Shown here: in pieces, positions 30,991-37,717 of the stretch | Position numbering within the stretch: position 1 is the stretch's first letter | Layout: every line of letters begins with the position of its first letter | Source of the DNA: Armatimonadota bacterium | Lineage (GTDB): Bacteria; Armatimonadota; UBA5829; DTJY01 | NCBI GenBank assembly: GCA_017993055.1 | Contig: JAGONM010000026.1 | Location: forward strand, 1-37,717 | Reading direction: 5' to 3' | Length of the DNA stretch: 37,717 nt | Notes under the pieces: model-generated | Databases searched by the model: none | Told to the model about the DNA's origin: nothing | What the model saw: only the letters and a program-made list of their open reading frames with translations | Made by a program: the position numbers and the translations under genes

Positions 30991-32847
30991 ATGGACCACA
31001 CGAATGCGCGCGAGCAGGCAGACAAGTTCCTCGCCGAGGCCGGCCAGTTCCGCCTCGGCGACCTGTTGACCGAGTCATCGCACCCCGTCACGAAGCAGTT
31101 GAGCTACGTCGCGAAGGAGAGCACCTCCGACGCGCTCAAGCTCCTCTTCCAGGTTGACGCCGACGTGGTCGCCAAAATGCGCGAGCTGGCGGAGAGCGGG
31201 CGGCTCGTCGAGATCAAGAACACCGTCCGTGACGCGATCCTCGCCGGCGGGAAGCTCTTCTTCACCGGGTGCGGAGCGACCGGGCGGCTCAGCATCCAGC
31301 TCGACTCGACCTGGCGGTTCTTCTGGAAACAGCAGGCCGAGAAGGCCCGGGCAGAGGGGCGCGATCCCTCCCGCTTCGAGGACCTGGAGCACCGCACGTT
31401 CAGCGCCATGGCGGGCGGCGACTTCGCGCTCATCAAGTCGGTCGAGGGCTTCGAGGACTTCACCGCGTTCGGCGGCAAGCAGGTCGGCGACCTCGGCATC
31501 GGCAGGGGCGACGTGCTCTTCGCGATCACCGAGGGCGGCGAGACCTCGTTCGTCATCGGCACGGCGTGGAAGGCCGTCGAGGTCGGCGCGAAGGTCTATT
31601 TCGTCTACAACAACCCCGACGACGTCCTGCGGGAGCACGTCATCCGCAGCCGCGAGGTGATCGAGGACCCGCGCATCGAGAAGATCAACATCACCACCGG
31701 CCCGATGGCGATCATGGGCTCCACGCGCATGCAGGCGACCTCCAGCGAGCTCTGCACGATGATCACGATCCTGGAGATGGTCTGCCGCGACCTGCTCGGC
31801 CTCGAATCGGAGGGCGTCCCCGGCGAGTTCGCCTCACTGCTCGCGGAGATCCACTCGACGCTGATGTCCGGCGAACTCAGGAACCAGCTCGCGAAGTACA
31901 CCGAGACGGTCGTCGGCATCTACGGCAAGGGGAAGAAGGACAACTACTTCGCCGACCGCCTCGGGATAGACGTGCTGACCGACACGACGGAGCGCTCGCC
32001 GACGTTCTGCATCCCCGCTTTCCGCAAGTGGGACGACCCGCAGGCGGACGAGTCGTGGACCTACCTCTTCCTGCCGCACGAGGGCGCGGAGAACGCCTGG
32101 ACGAATCTGCTCAACCGCCCGCCGCGCGGCCTCGCGTGGAGCGACGACGAGATTCTCGCGCTGGTCGGCCCGGAGCAGGCCCCCCGGCAGTACGAGATCA
32201 TGCGCCAGATCGGCACGGAGGAGATCCTGCGCTTCAGGATCGGGTCGGACGGCCTCCGGTACAGGCCGGCGGACCCCGGCGACGGGTTCGCGTGCGTGGT
32301 GACCGAGGCGGAGAAGCAGTCGCTCCTCCGGCCGGGCGGTTTCTACCGGACGATGCTCGAGAAGGCGCGGGACGGCGGGGCGCACGCTTCGTTCTTCTTC
32401 CTCGGGCGGGAGGCCGCCGTCGAGGAGGTGAAGGAGTTCGCGGTGTCGTGGGACGTCCCGGCGAACGCGGTCTACCTGCCTGTCCCGGAGAACGACCTCC
32501 TGCTCGACGGGCTGACGCGCATCGGCGTGAAGATGATGCTGAACGCGATGTCCACGCTCACGATGGTGAAGCTCGGCCGCGTGCTGGGGAACTGCATGGT
32601 CGCGCTGGTGCCGAGCAACCTGAAGCTGATAGACCGCTCGACGAGGTTCATCGCGGAGCTGACGGGGATGTGCTACGACGACGCCTGCCGCCTGCTCCAC
32701 GAGTCCATCGAGTACGTGGCCCCGAGGATGCTTTCGGGCCGGACCTACCCGCCGGTCGTGGCGCTCTCCGTCATGCGGCACAACCACGCCCTCGATCCCG
32801 AGGCGGCGGAGGAACGCGTCTGGAAGGAACTCGGCCGCGGGCGTTGA
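30991..32847 (+). CDS. Double-SIS protein of the MurQ/glucokinase-regulator type
   Basis: 618 aa, twice the length of MurQ and about that of animal GKRP. The N-terminal half has MurQ landmarks: 'LLTESSHPVTKQLSYV', 'FFTGCGATGRLSIQLDST' (about 91-107), 'AGGDFALIKSVEGFED' and 'TGPMAIMGSTRMQA'. The C-terminal half repeats the SIS fold and ends with the MurQ-like 'NAMSTLTMVKLGRVLGNCMV' and a 'TGMCYDDACRLL' helix. MurQ has a catalytic Glu after the GRL.VLDAS loop; here that position is Thr or Trp, so MurNAc-6-phosphate etherase activity is doubtful. A sugar-phosphate-binding or regulatory role is more likely. The start matches a leaderless promoter. No kinase gene is adjacent. Confidence 0.85.
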   Translation: MDHTNAREQADKFLAEAGQFRLGDLLTESSHPVTKQLSYVAKESTSDALKLLFQVDADVVAKMRELAESGRLVEIKNTVRDAILAGGKLFFTGCGATGRLSIQLDSTWRFFWKQQAEKARAEGRDPSRFEDLEHRTFSAMAGGDFALIKSVEGFEDFTAFGGKQVGDLGIGRGDVLFAITEGGETSFVIGTAWKAVEVGAKVYFVYNNPDDVLREHVIRSREVIEDPRIEKINITTGPMAIMGSTRMQATSSELCTMITILEMVCRDLLGLESEGVPGEFASLLAEIHSTLMSGELRNQLAKYTETVVGIYGKGKKDNYFADRLGIDVLTDTTERSPTFCIPAFRKWDDPQADESWTYLFLPHEGAENAWTNLLNRPPRGLAWSDDEILALVGPEQAPRQYEIMRQIGTEEILRFRIGSDGLRYRPADPGDGFACVVTEAEKQSLLRPGGFYRTMLEKARDGGAHASFFFLGREAAVEEVKEFAVSWDVPANAVYLPVPENDLLLDGLTRIGVKMMLNAMSTLTMVKLGRVLGNCMVALVPSNLKLIDRSTRFIAELTGMCYDDACRLLHESIEYVAPRMLSGRTYPPVVALSVMRHNHALDPEAAEERVWKELGRGR

Positions 32848-32849
32848 CG

Positions 32850-33440
32850 GGTGATTGGTGATTGGTGACCAGTGACCGGAAGGGAACCCGCCAGTCCTGA
32901 GTAGCGAAGCGTATCGAAGGACGCCTTGGAGTGCGATGGCTTGACATCGCTTTTCCGGGCCGTGGCTCGACGCGGCCGTCGCTCCGGGCGTCAAGCCGCC
33001 CTGCCGAAAGCGGCGTCGTGCCGCCGCACTCCAAAGAGCCCGTGCCGGCCAGCCGCCCTTCGATACACGCGCCGGAGCGCGCACTCAGGGCTTACGGTGT
33101 GGTTGGCTTCCGGCCCTCCCCCAGCCCCTCCTTGATAAGGAGGGGAGCTCGAACCGCTGCCCCACTTGCCGACTATGCTGTCCCCCTTATCAAGGGGGAC
33201 CGGCCTCCGGGCCGAGGGGGTTCTGCCTCCAGCGCCCTTCGATACACTCTCCGCTTCTCTCCGAGCACTCAGGGCTGACGGTGTTGTTTTGCCCGCTCCG
33301 AGCACTCAGGGCCGGCGGCTCCGCTCACCCATCACCCACCACTCATCACCCATCACTCATCACCCATCACTCATCACTCATCACGCCCCAGTCTGCCCTT
33401 CGATACACTCTCCGCTTCGCTTCTAGCGCTCAGGGCTGGC
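32850..33440. repeat. 600-bp gene-free region filled with at least five repeat families
   Basis: In order: a GGTGATTGGTGA stretch (32850-32878), half-size family G (32890-32926), a ~105-bp imperfect palindrome starting GGAGTGCGATGGC and ending GCCGCCGCACTCC (about 32928-33033), family A (about 33055-33092), family C (about 33114-33226), family A again (about 33234-33276), ACCCATCACTCATCACC tandem words (about 33327-33386), and a further family A (about 33398-33438). Confidence 0.88.
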
Positions 33441-33462
33441 GGTGGTCGGCATCAGGCGGCCC

Positions 33463-34785
33463 CTACGCCGCCTTGCGGACGGCCTCGCGCTCCTCGGGCC
33501 CGCGCCTCATCGCCGCCCGGATCGCGAGCGTCTCGTAGACCGCCGATATCTCCCCCGCGTGGACCGCCATCGGCCTGGGCGCCTTGATGCGAACGCGCAG
33601 GTGCCGGGGCATCGCCCGGTGCTCCACGACGCACCTCATCTGCAGGGCCAGGCTCTCCGCGTTCCCGCGCTCGAACAGCAGGCCGTTCTCGCAGTGCCTC
33701 ACGACGTCCGGCAGGCCGCCGACCGCCGAGGCGATCACCGGCACGCGCGCGCCGAGCGCCTCCAGCACGGTGCGGGGCGGGTTCTCCGGCGCGAGGGTCG
33801 GGCAGACGCACACGTCCGTCTCGGAGAGGAGCCGGTGGAGCATCGAGTGATCGTAGTCCGCCCCGAAGGCGACTGCGGGGAGCCGGTGCTGGAGCTTCAG
33901 GACCTTCTGCTCGATCTCCCGCGAGTACTGCGGGTCGGAGATCCGGCCCTGCATCGAGATGCGGAGCCTGTCTCGGATGTCCTCCAGCATCGAGGCCGCC
34001 TCGACGAGCAGGTGGGGGGCCTTCGTCCGGGAGATCTCGCCGACGTATCCGAAGGTGATCGGCCCGCCGGAGTCGTGCTCCCGTCGGTGCTTCCACGCCC
34101 AGAGGGCCTCCGCGGTCTTCGCGGCGGGAAGTATCCTCGCGATCCTGCCCTCGGGGATGCCGTGGGAGAGCAGGGTCTCGAGCATGAAGTCGGATTCCGC
34201 GAGGATCATGTCCGCCCCGCCGAGCCACTCGATCATCCGGGAGTACCTGTCAGCGTAGGCCTGCGCGCTTTCGCAGGTCGGCGTGCACTCCAGGCACTCG
34301 CCGCACTTCGCGCCGTTCCCGGCGTCCGCGCAGACCTCTCCCTGGCGGTTGACGAGACTGCCCCTCGGGCAGATCAGCCGGAAATCGTGCATCGAGACGA
34401 CGGTCGGCAGGTCGTACTCCCGCGCGGTGGGGATGAGCGAGGCGCAGAACCCCTCGATGCTGTGGAAGTGGACCATCTCCGGCTCGATCTCGTGGAGCAT
34501 CCGGCGGAACATCTGCTCGCAGTCGGGGTTGCTCACCTCGCCCGCGGGATCCTGGGGGCCGCCGGGGGCGCGGCGGTTCGTGACGGCATAGACCGCCGTG
34601 CCGCCGCAGTCGCGCCTGCACACCGAGAAGCTCCTCTGCCCTTCGACGTGCAGAGGCGACGCGGCCAGGAGCGCGTTCCGATGGCCCTTCAGCGCGAGCT
34701 GTTCGCACAGTTCCTGCGTGTAGGCCACCGTGCCGTCGCCGATGTGTTCCGGGGGATGCCCCCATCCGACGTGGAGAATCTTCAT
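33463..34785 (-). CDS. GT4-type glycosyltransferase with cysteine cluster (copy 1)
   Basis: 440 aa, GT-B fold. The N-terminal half starts 'MKILHVGWGHPPEHIGDGTV' and contains 'VSMHDFRLICPRG' followed by a cysteine cluster (C-x8-C-x2-C-x2-C-x3-C in 'CADAGNGAKCGECLECTPTC'), which may bind metal. The C-terminal half has the GT4 donor-site motif 'PPRTVLEALGARVPVIASAV'. It transfers a sugar from a nucleotide-sugar donor to a growing glycan; donor and acceptor are unknown. It is a close paralogue of the gene at 35360-36667. GGAGGTGA lies 4 nt before the ATG at 34785; the open frame beyond runs into the family F repeat. It is the last gene of a minus-strand cluster with the TPR gene. Confidence 0.9.
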   Translation of the reverse strand: MKILHVGWGHPPEHIGDGTVAYTQELCEQLALKGHRNALLAASPLHVEGQRSFSVCRRDCGGTAVYAVTNRRAPGGPQDPAGEVSNPDCEQMFRRMLHEIEPEMVHFHSIEGFCASLIPTAREYDLPTVVSMHDFRLICPRGSLVNRQGEVCADAGNGAKCGECLECTPTCESAQAYADRYSRMIEWLGGADMILAESDFMLETLLSHGIPEGRIARILPAAKTAEALWAWKHRREHDSGGPITFGYVGEISRTKAPHLLVEAASMLEDIRDRLRISMQGRISDPQYSREIEQKVLKLQHRLPAVAFGADYDHSMLHRLLSETDVCVCPTLAPENPPRTVLEALGARVPVIASAVGGLPDVVRHCENGLLFERGNAESLALQMRCVVEHRAMPRHLRVRIKAPRPMAVHAGEISAVYETLAIRAAMRRGPEEREAVRKAA

Positions 34786-34796
34786 CTGTTCACCTC

Positions 34797-34988
34797 CGGA
34801 GCGAAATCCGAAATTCGAAGCACGAAAAGGCAAGGCAAATTCGAAATTCGAAATCCGAAGCACGAAATTCGAAACAATACCGAATGACGGAAAAGGGCAA
34901 ACCGGAAAACGGGGACTCCCCTCCGGCATTTGCCGTTTTCCCCTCTTGTGTTTTGTTTCGAATTTCGAATTTCGTGCTTCGTGCTTTC
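34797..34988. repeat. Second copy of the long palindromic repeat (family F)
   Basis: Arms of CGAAATTCGAAGCACGAAA type words and a core with GGAAAACGGGGACTCCCCTCC, as at 16355-16530. It sits inside the glycosyltransferase cluster between the TPR gene and copy 1. Confidence 0.88.
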
Positions 34989-34992
34989 CCGA

Positions 34993-35358
34993 TCAGGCTG
35001 CTTTCCCCATCTCGATCGCGGCCAGCTCGCGCCGGGCCTCCGCATGATCGGGCTCGAGCTCGAGCGCGCGCAGGAAGGCCGCCCGGGCCTGGCCGTCCTC
35101 GCCGATCATCGCGTAGCACCGGCCGAGCGCCGTCAGCGTGTCCGGGTTCGCCGGCTCATAGACCAGGCTGTCGCGGTACTCGGACGCCGCCTCCCAGTAG
35201 GAGCCGATCTCGCAGAGCACGTCGCCCATCGCCTGGTAGGCCCCCGGGTACTCCGGGTCGAAACCGATCGCGCGCGAATAGCACTTCATCGCCTCGGGGA
35301 AGCGCCCCCTGGACGCCAGCAGCCGCCCCAGTTCCACCATCGCCTGCGCGTGGTTCAT
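34993..35358 (-). CDS. Small TPR protein between two glycosyltransferases
   Basis: 121 aa made of about three tetratricopeptide repeats: 'MVELGRLLASRGRFPEAMKC', 'AYQAMGDVLCEIGSYWEAAS' and 'TLTALGRCYAMIGEDGQARA', each followed by the '..AL.L.P' helix. There is no signal peptide, so it is cytoplasmic. TPRs bind proteins; the position suggests an adaptor for the flanking glycosyltransferases. The stop of the upstream glycosyltransferase and this ATG are one base apart (TGA-G-ATG), so translation is probably coupled. GAAAGG lies further upstream as a weak ribosome-binding site. Confidence 0.88.
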   Translation of the reverse strand: MNHAQAMVELGRLLASRGRFPEAMKCYSRAIGFDPEYPGAYQAMGDVLCEIGSYWEAASEYRDSLVYEPANPDTLTALGRCYAMIGEDGQARAAFLRALELEPDHAEARRELAAIEMGKAA

Positions 35359-35359
35359 C

Positions 35360-36667
35360 TCACGCAGCCTTTCTCGCGGCAGCGGGCGCTTCGGCCTCGC
35401 GCTCGACCGCGGCGGATTCGTAGATGCCCGCCATCTTGTTCGCGTGCCAGCTCATCGGGTTCGGCGCGTTGAAGTTCATCCGCATCGCGGAGACCATCGC
35501 TGGGTTCTCGACCATCTGCCTCATCTGCGCGGCGAGGTCAATGTGGTTGCCCGGCTCGAAAAGCAGGCCGTTGTAGCCGTGCCCGATGATCTCCGACGAG
35601 GCGCCGATCATGGATGCGATGACGGGGACTCCCGCCCCCAGGGCCTCCATCGTGGAGCGGGAGAGCGGGTTGCGCCATATCTGCGGCGAGACGTACACGT
35701 CCACGCCTTCGTAAATCTCGGTCAGGGAGTCCGGCCGGTAGTGGCCGGCGAACTCGATCTCGGGGACGTCGCCGCCGAGGGAGCGGATCACGGCCTGTAT
35801 CTCGCGGCCGTACGCCTCGTCCTCGACCTGCCCGCGGATGGTGATGCGGACCCGGTCCTTCAGGTCTCGGAGGAGCTTCGCCGCCTCGACCAGCAGGTGA
35901 GGGGCGTTCCTCCGGGCGACTGTGCCGGAGAACGCGAAGGTCATCACGGCGGGCTCGTCCTCGGTCTCGGACCGCTTCTCCCAGAGCTTCTCCGCGAGCG
36001 CGGAGGCGGGGCTTAGGACGGTCACGCGCCGGCAGGCGACCTCCTGCTCCGCCAGGAAGTCCGCGGCGGTGGCGGATGGCGCGATCACCTTCTCGGCGCC
36101 GTCGAGCCACTCGAGCACGAGGCGCCTCCGCTCCGCGAACGCCTCCTCCCGGGACTTTTCGGGCCGGCCGCCCTCGACGCACTGCGCGCACTTCCGGCCG
36201 TCGCCCGGCCCGGCGCACACCTCGCCGTCCGCGTCGAGCAGGTGGCGCCTCGGGCAGATGAACTGGTGGTCGTGAAGGGAGACGACATACGGTCTGCCCA
36301 TCTCCCCGGCAACTTCCATGAGCGACGCCGGGAAGCCCTTCAGGCTCTGGAAGTGGACGACGTCGGGGTTGAAATGCTGTATCGCGTAGCGGAAGGCCCG
36401 CTCGCACTGGGGGTGGCAGATGTCCGCCTCGGGGTCGAACGGTCCGTCCTCGTCGCGGTTGGCGACGCCGTAGATCTCGACGCCCTCGCAGTTCCTGCGG
36501 AAGACGGAGTAGGGCCGGCCGCCGGTGACGCTCAGGGGAGAGGGCGCGAACGCGGCGGTGTAGTGGCCCTGCGCCAGGAGGCGCTTCGCCAGCTCGTGCG
36601 TGTACCCGACAGGGTGGCTCGCCAGGTGGTCGGGCGGGTGCCCGCATCCTACGAACATGATCCTCAT
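35360..36667 (-). CDS. GT4-type glycosyltransferase with cysteine cluster (copy 2)
   Basis: 435 aa, GT-B fold. It starts 'MRIMFVGCGHPPDHLASHPV' and has 'VSLHDHQFICPRRHLL' followed by C-x8-C-x2-C ('CAGPGDGRKCAQC'), like copy 1 with two fewer cysteines. The donor-site motif is 'SRSTMEALGAGVPVIASMIG'. Its role is sugar transfer onto a surface glycan or exopolysaccharide; substrates are unknown. The ATG at 36667 is favoured over one 6 nt upstream because GGAGG then lies about 9 nt away. It is the first gene of the cluster and is coupled to the TPR gene. The upstream ~110 bp (36668-36777) is AT-rich with TTGTAC and GATAAT words on the minus strand and probably holds the promoter, which I cannot define. 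Confidence 0.9.
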   Translation of the reverse strand: MRIMFVGCGHPPDHLASHPVGYTHELAKRLLAQGHYTAAFAPSPLSVTGGRPYSVFRRNCEGVEIYGVANRDEDGPFDPEADICHPQCERAFRYAIQHFNPDVVHFQSLKGFPASLMEVAGEMGRPYVVSLHDHQFICPRRHLLDADGEVCAGPGDGRKCAQCVEGGRPEKSREEAFAERRRLVLEWLDGAEKVIAPSATAADFLAEQEVACRRVTVLSPASALAEKLWEKRSETEDEPAVMTFAFSGTVARRNAPHLLVEAAKLLRDLKDRVRITIRGQVEDEAYGREIQAVIRSLGGDVPEIEFAGHYRPDSLTEIYEGVDVYVSPQIWRNPLSRSTMEALGAGVPVIASMIGASSEIIGHGYNGLLFEPGNHIDLAAQMRQMVENPAMVSAMRMNFNAPNPMSWHANKMAGIYESAAVEREAEAPAAARKAA

Positions 36668-36779
36668 ACCCATTCTCCTCCGTCCTTTCCGCCTCGAAAC
36701 CGGCCCCTATTTCCACAAATCCCCGGAAATGTACAAGCATTTTTGATTATCGGAAAGATTTTCTTCGGGCTTTAGGGGT

Positions 36780-36916
36780 CGGATGGGTGATGAGTGATGG
36801 GTGATGAGTGGTGGGTGATGAGTGATGGGTGATGAGTGGTGGGTGATGAGTGATGAGTGGTGGGTGATGGGTGATGGGTGATGAGTGATGAGTGGTGGGG
36901 GGTGGGTGATGAGTGA
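36780..36916. repeat. GGGTGATGAGTGATGAGTGG tandem minisatellite (family D)
   Basis: About 137 bp made of GGGTGATGAG, TGATGAGT and GGTGGGTGAT words with a period near 7-8 nt. Shorter stretches lie at 29227-29258, 30662-30682 and 33327-33386. It encodes only spurious 'HHPSLITHH' peptides. Confidence 0.9.
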
Positions 36917-36927
36917 GCGGAGCCGCC

Positions 36928-37717
36928 GGCCCTGAGTGCTCGGAGCGGGCAAAACAACACCGACAGCCCTGAGTGCTCGGAGCGAAGCGGAGAGTGTATC
37001 GAAGGGCGTTCTCGGGGCACACCCCAACCGTCATGCCGGACCCGATCCGGCATCCAGAAGGATGGATCCTGAATCGAGTTCAGGATGACGGGGCGTTGCG
37101 TCCGACAGAAACCGTCAGCCCTGAGTGCTCGGAGCGGGCAAAACAACACCGACAGCCCTGAGTGCTCGGAGCGAAGCGGAGAGTGTATCGAAGGGCGTTC
37201 TCGAGGCACGCCACCCACCGTCATGCCGGACCCGATCCGGCATCCAGAAGGATGGATCCTGAATCGAGTTCAGGATGACGGGGCGTTGCGTCCGACAGAA
37301 ACCGACAGCCCTGAGCGCTCGGAGCGGGCAAAACAACACCGTCAGCCCTGAGTGCTCGGAGCGAAGCGGAGAGTGTATCGAAGGGCGTTCTCGAGGCACG
37401 CCCCAACCGTCATGCCGGACCCGATCCGGCATCCAGAAGGATGGATCCTGAATCGAGTTCAGGATGACCGGGCGTTGCGTCCGACAGAAACCGACAGCCC
37501 TGAGTGCTCGGAGCGAAGCGGAGAGTGTATCGAAGGGCGTTCTCGAGGCACGCCCTAACCGTCATGCCGGACTCGATCCGGCATCCAGAGGGATGGATCC
37601 TGAATCGAGTTCAGGATGACACCCTTGGCGGCACGCGGCACAGGAACCGAAAGCCCTGAGTGCTCGGAGCGAAGCGGAGAGTGTATCGAAGGGCGTCCTG
37701 AGTAGCCCAGCGTATCG
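36928..37717. repeat. Tandem array of a composite ~190-bp unit (families A and B)
   Basis: Each unit contains family A (CCCTGAGTGCTCGGAGCG to GTATCGAAGGGC), a GTTCTCGAGGCACGCC linker and family B (GTCATGCCGGACCCGATCCG to GAGTTCAGGATGAC), followed by GCGTTGCGTCCGACAGAAACC. Family B starts at about 37031, 37221, 37410 and 37562: spacings of 190, 189 and 152 bp. The short spacing lacks a 38-bp partial duplication of family A. The array runs on past the end of the window, where a half-size family G element begins (37697). No gene is present. Confidence 0.9.

Noticed and set aside
30991-32847. MurQ, MurNAc-6-phosphate etherase
   Set aside because: It is twice the MurQ length and the catalytic Glu after the GRL loop is missing.
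36780-37717. Several open frames of 60-150 aa at the window end
   Set aside because: They translate repeat families A, B and D ('HHPSLITHH', 'HPELDSGS' type peptides) and have no ribosome-binding sites.
36928-37717. CRISPR array
   Set aside because: The unit is ~190 bp, the sequence between repeats is itself repeated rather than unique, and there are no cas genes.
1-37717. tRNA or rRNA genes, integrase, attachment sites or origin of replication
   Set aside because: No T-arm signature, rRNA stretch, recombinase gene or DnaA-box cluster was seen on reading the intergenic regions.

Overview
This is a chromosomal window of high GC content (roughly 65 % by eye) from an uncultured, probably Gram-negative-type bacterium. 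The best lineage guess is Armatimonadota or a nearby PVC/FCB-like environmental lineage. The clues are H-X9-DG proteins whose 'REAS...C.ENL..LG.A..MYQ.DW' block resembles the many pseudopilin-like proteins of Armatimonadota, PEP-CTERM secreted proteins, DUF1080, GH130, UroD-like and sugar-isomerase genes, and intergenic regions packed with several families of palindromic repeats. The lineage is an inference; no rRNA, tRNA or universal marker gene lies here. I saw no phage genes, transposase, CRISPR array or replication origin.

Layout. 1-7608: the tail of one secreted protein and two very large secreted multidomain proteins (an amidase_3 protein with GerMN, Ig-like and FN3 domains; a deacetylase-like protein with LamG-like and golvesin-like domains). 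All three end in the same tandem OB-fold-like module. 7609-8736: 1.1 kb without genes, holding two candidate structured RNAs with intrinsic terminators, plus repeats. 8737-12917: DUF1080 hydrolase, a GCxE-type glycyl radical enzyme without a visible activase, and a HAF-repeat PEP-CTERM protein behind a textbook sigma-54 promoter. 13043-22789: mostly carbohydrate metabolism and secreted proteins (GH130, CAP/SCP, SGNH esterase, TIM-barrel isomerase, nucleotidyltransferase, UroD-like methyltransferase, beta-helix protein, H-X9-DG protein, PEP-CTERM protein with its own sigma-54 promoter). 23184-28243: H-X9-DG protein, a large beta-propeller protein with the same C-terminal OB module, and a second H-X9-DG paralogue. 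28349-32847: a degenerate CheC-like protein, a Gfo/Idh/MocA-like oxidoreductase, a membrane-anchored sensor-like protein and a double-SIS (MurQ/GckR-like) protein. 33463-36667: a minus-strand operon of two paralogous GT4 glycosyltransferases flanking a TPR protein. 36668-37717: no gene, only repeats, ending in a tandem array of a composite ~190-bp unit.

How it fits together. The theme is an extracellular and envelope carbohydrate lifestyle: secreted hydrolases, lyases and esterases, sugar-processing cytoplasmic enzymes, and glycosyltransferases. Three sigma-54 promoters (two sharing an identical 18-nt core) lie in front of secreted-protein genes, including both PEP-CTERM genes. This agrees with the known RpoN/PrsK-PrsR control of PEP-CTERM/exopolysaccharide systems. 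The most novel-looking item is the C-terminal tandem OB-like module shared by four otherwise unrelated secreted proteins. Other points of interest are the two structured intergenic RNAs, hexanucleotide repeats that supply a ribosome-binding site, a palindromic operator-like motif at three promoters, and a CheC homologue that has lost both phosphatase active sites.
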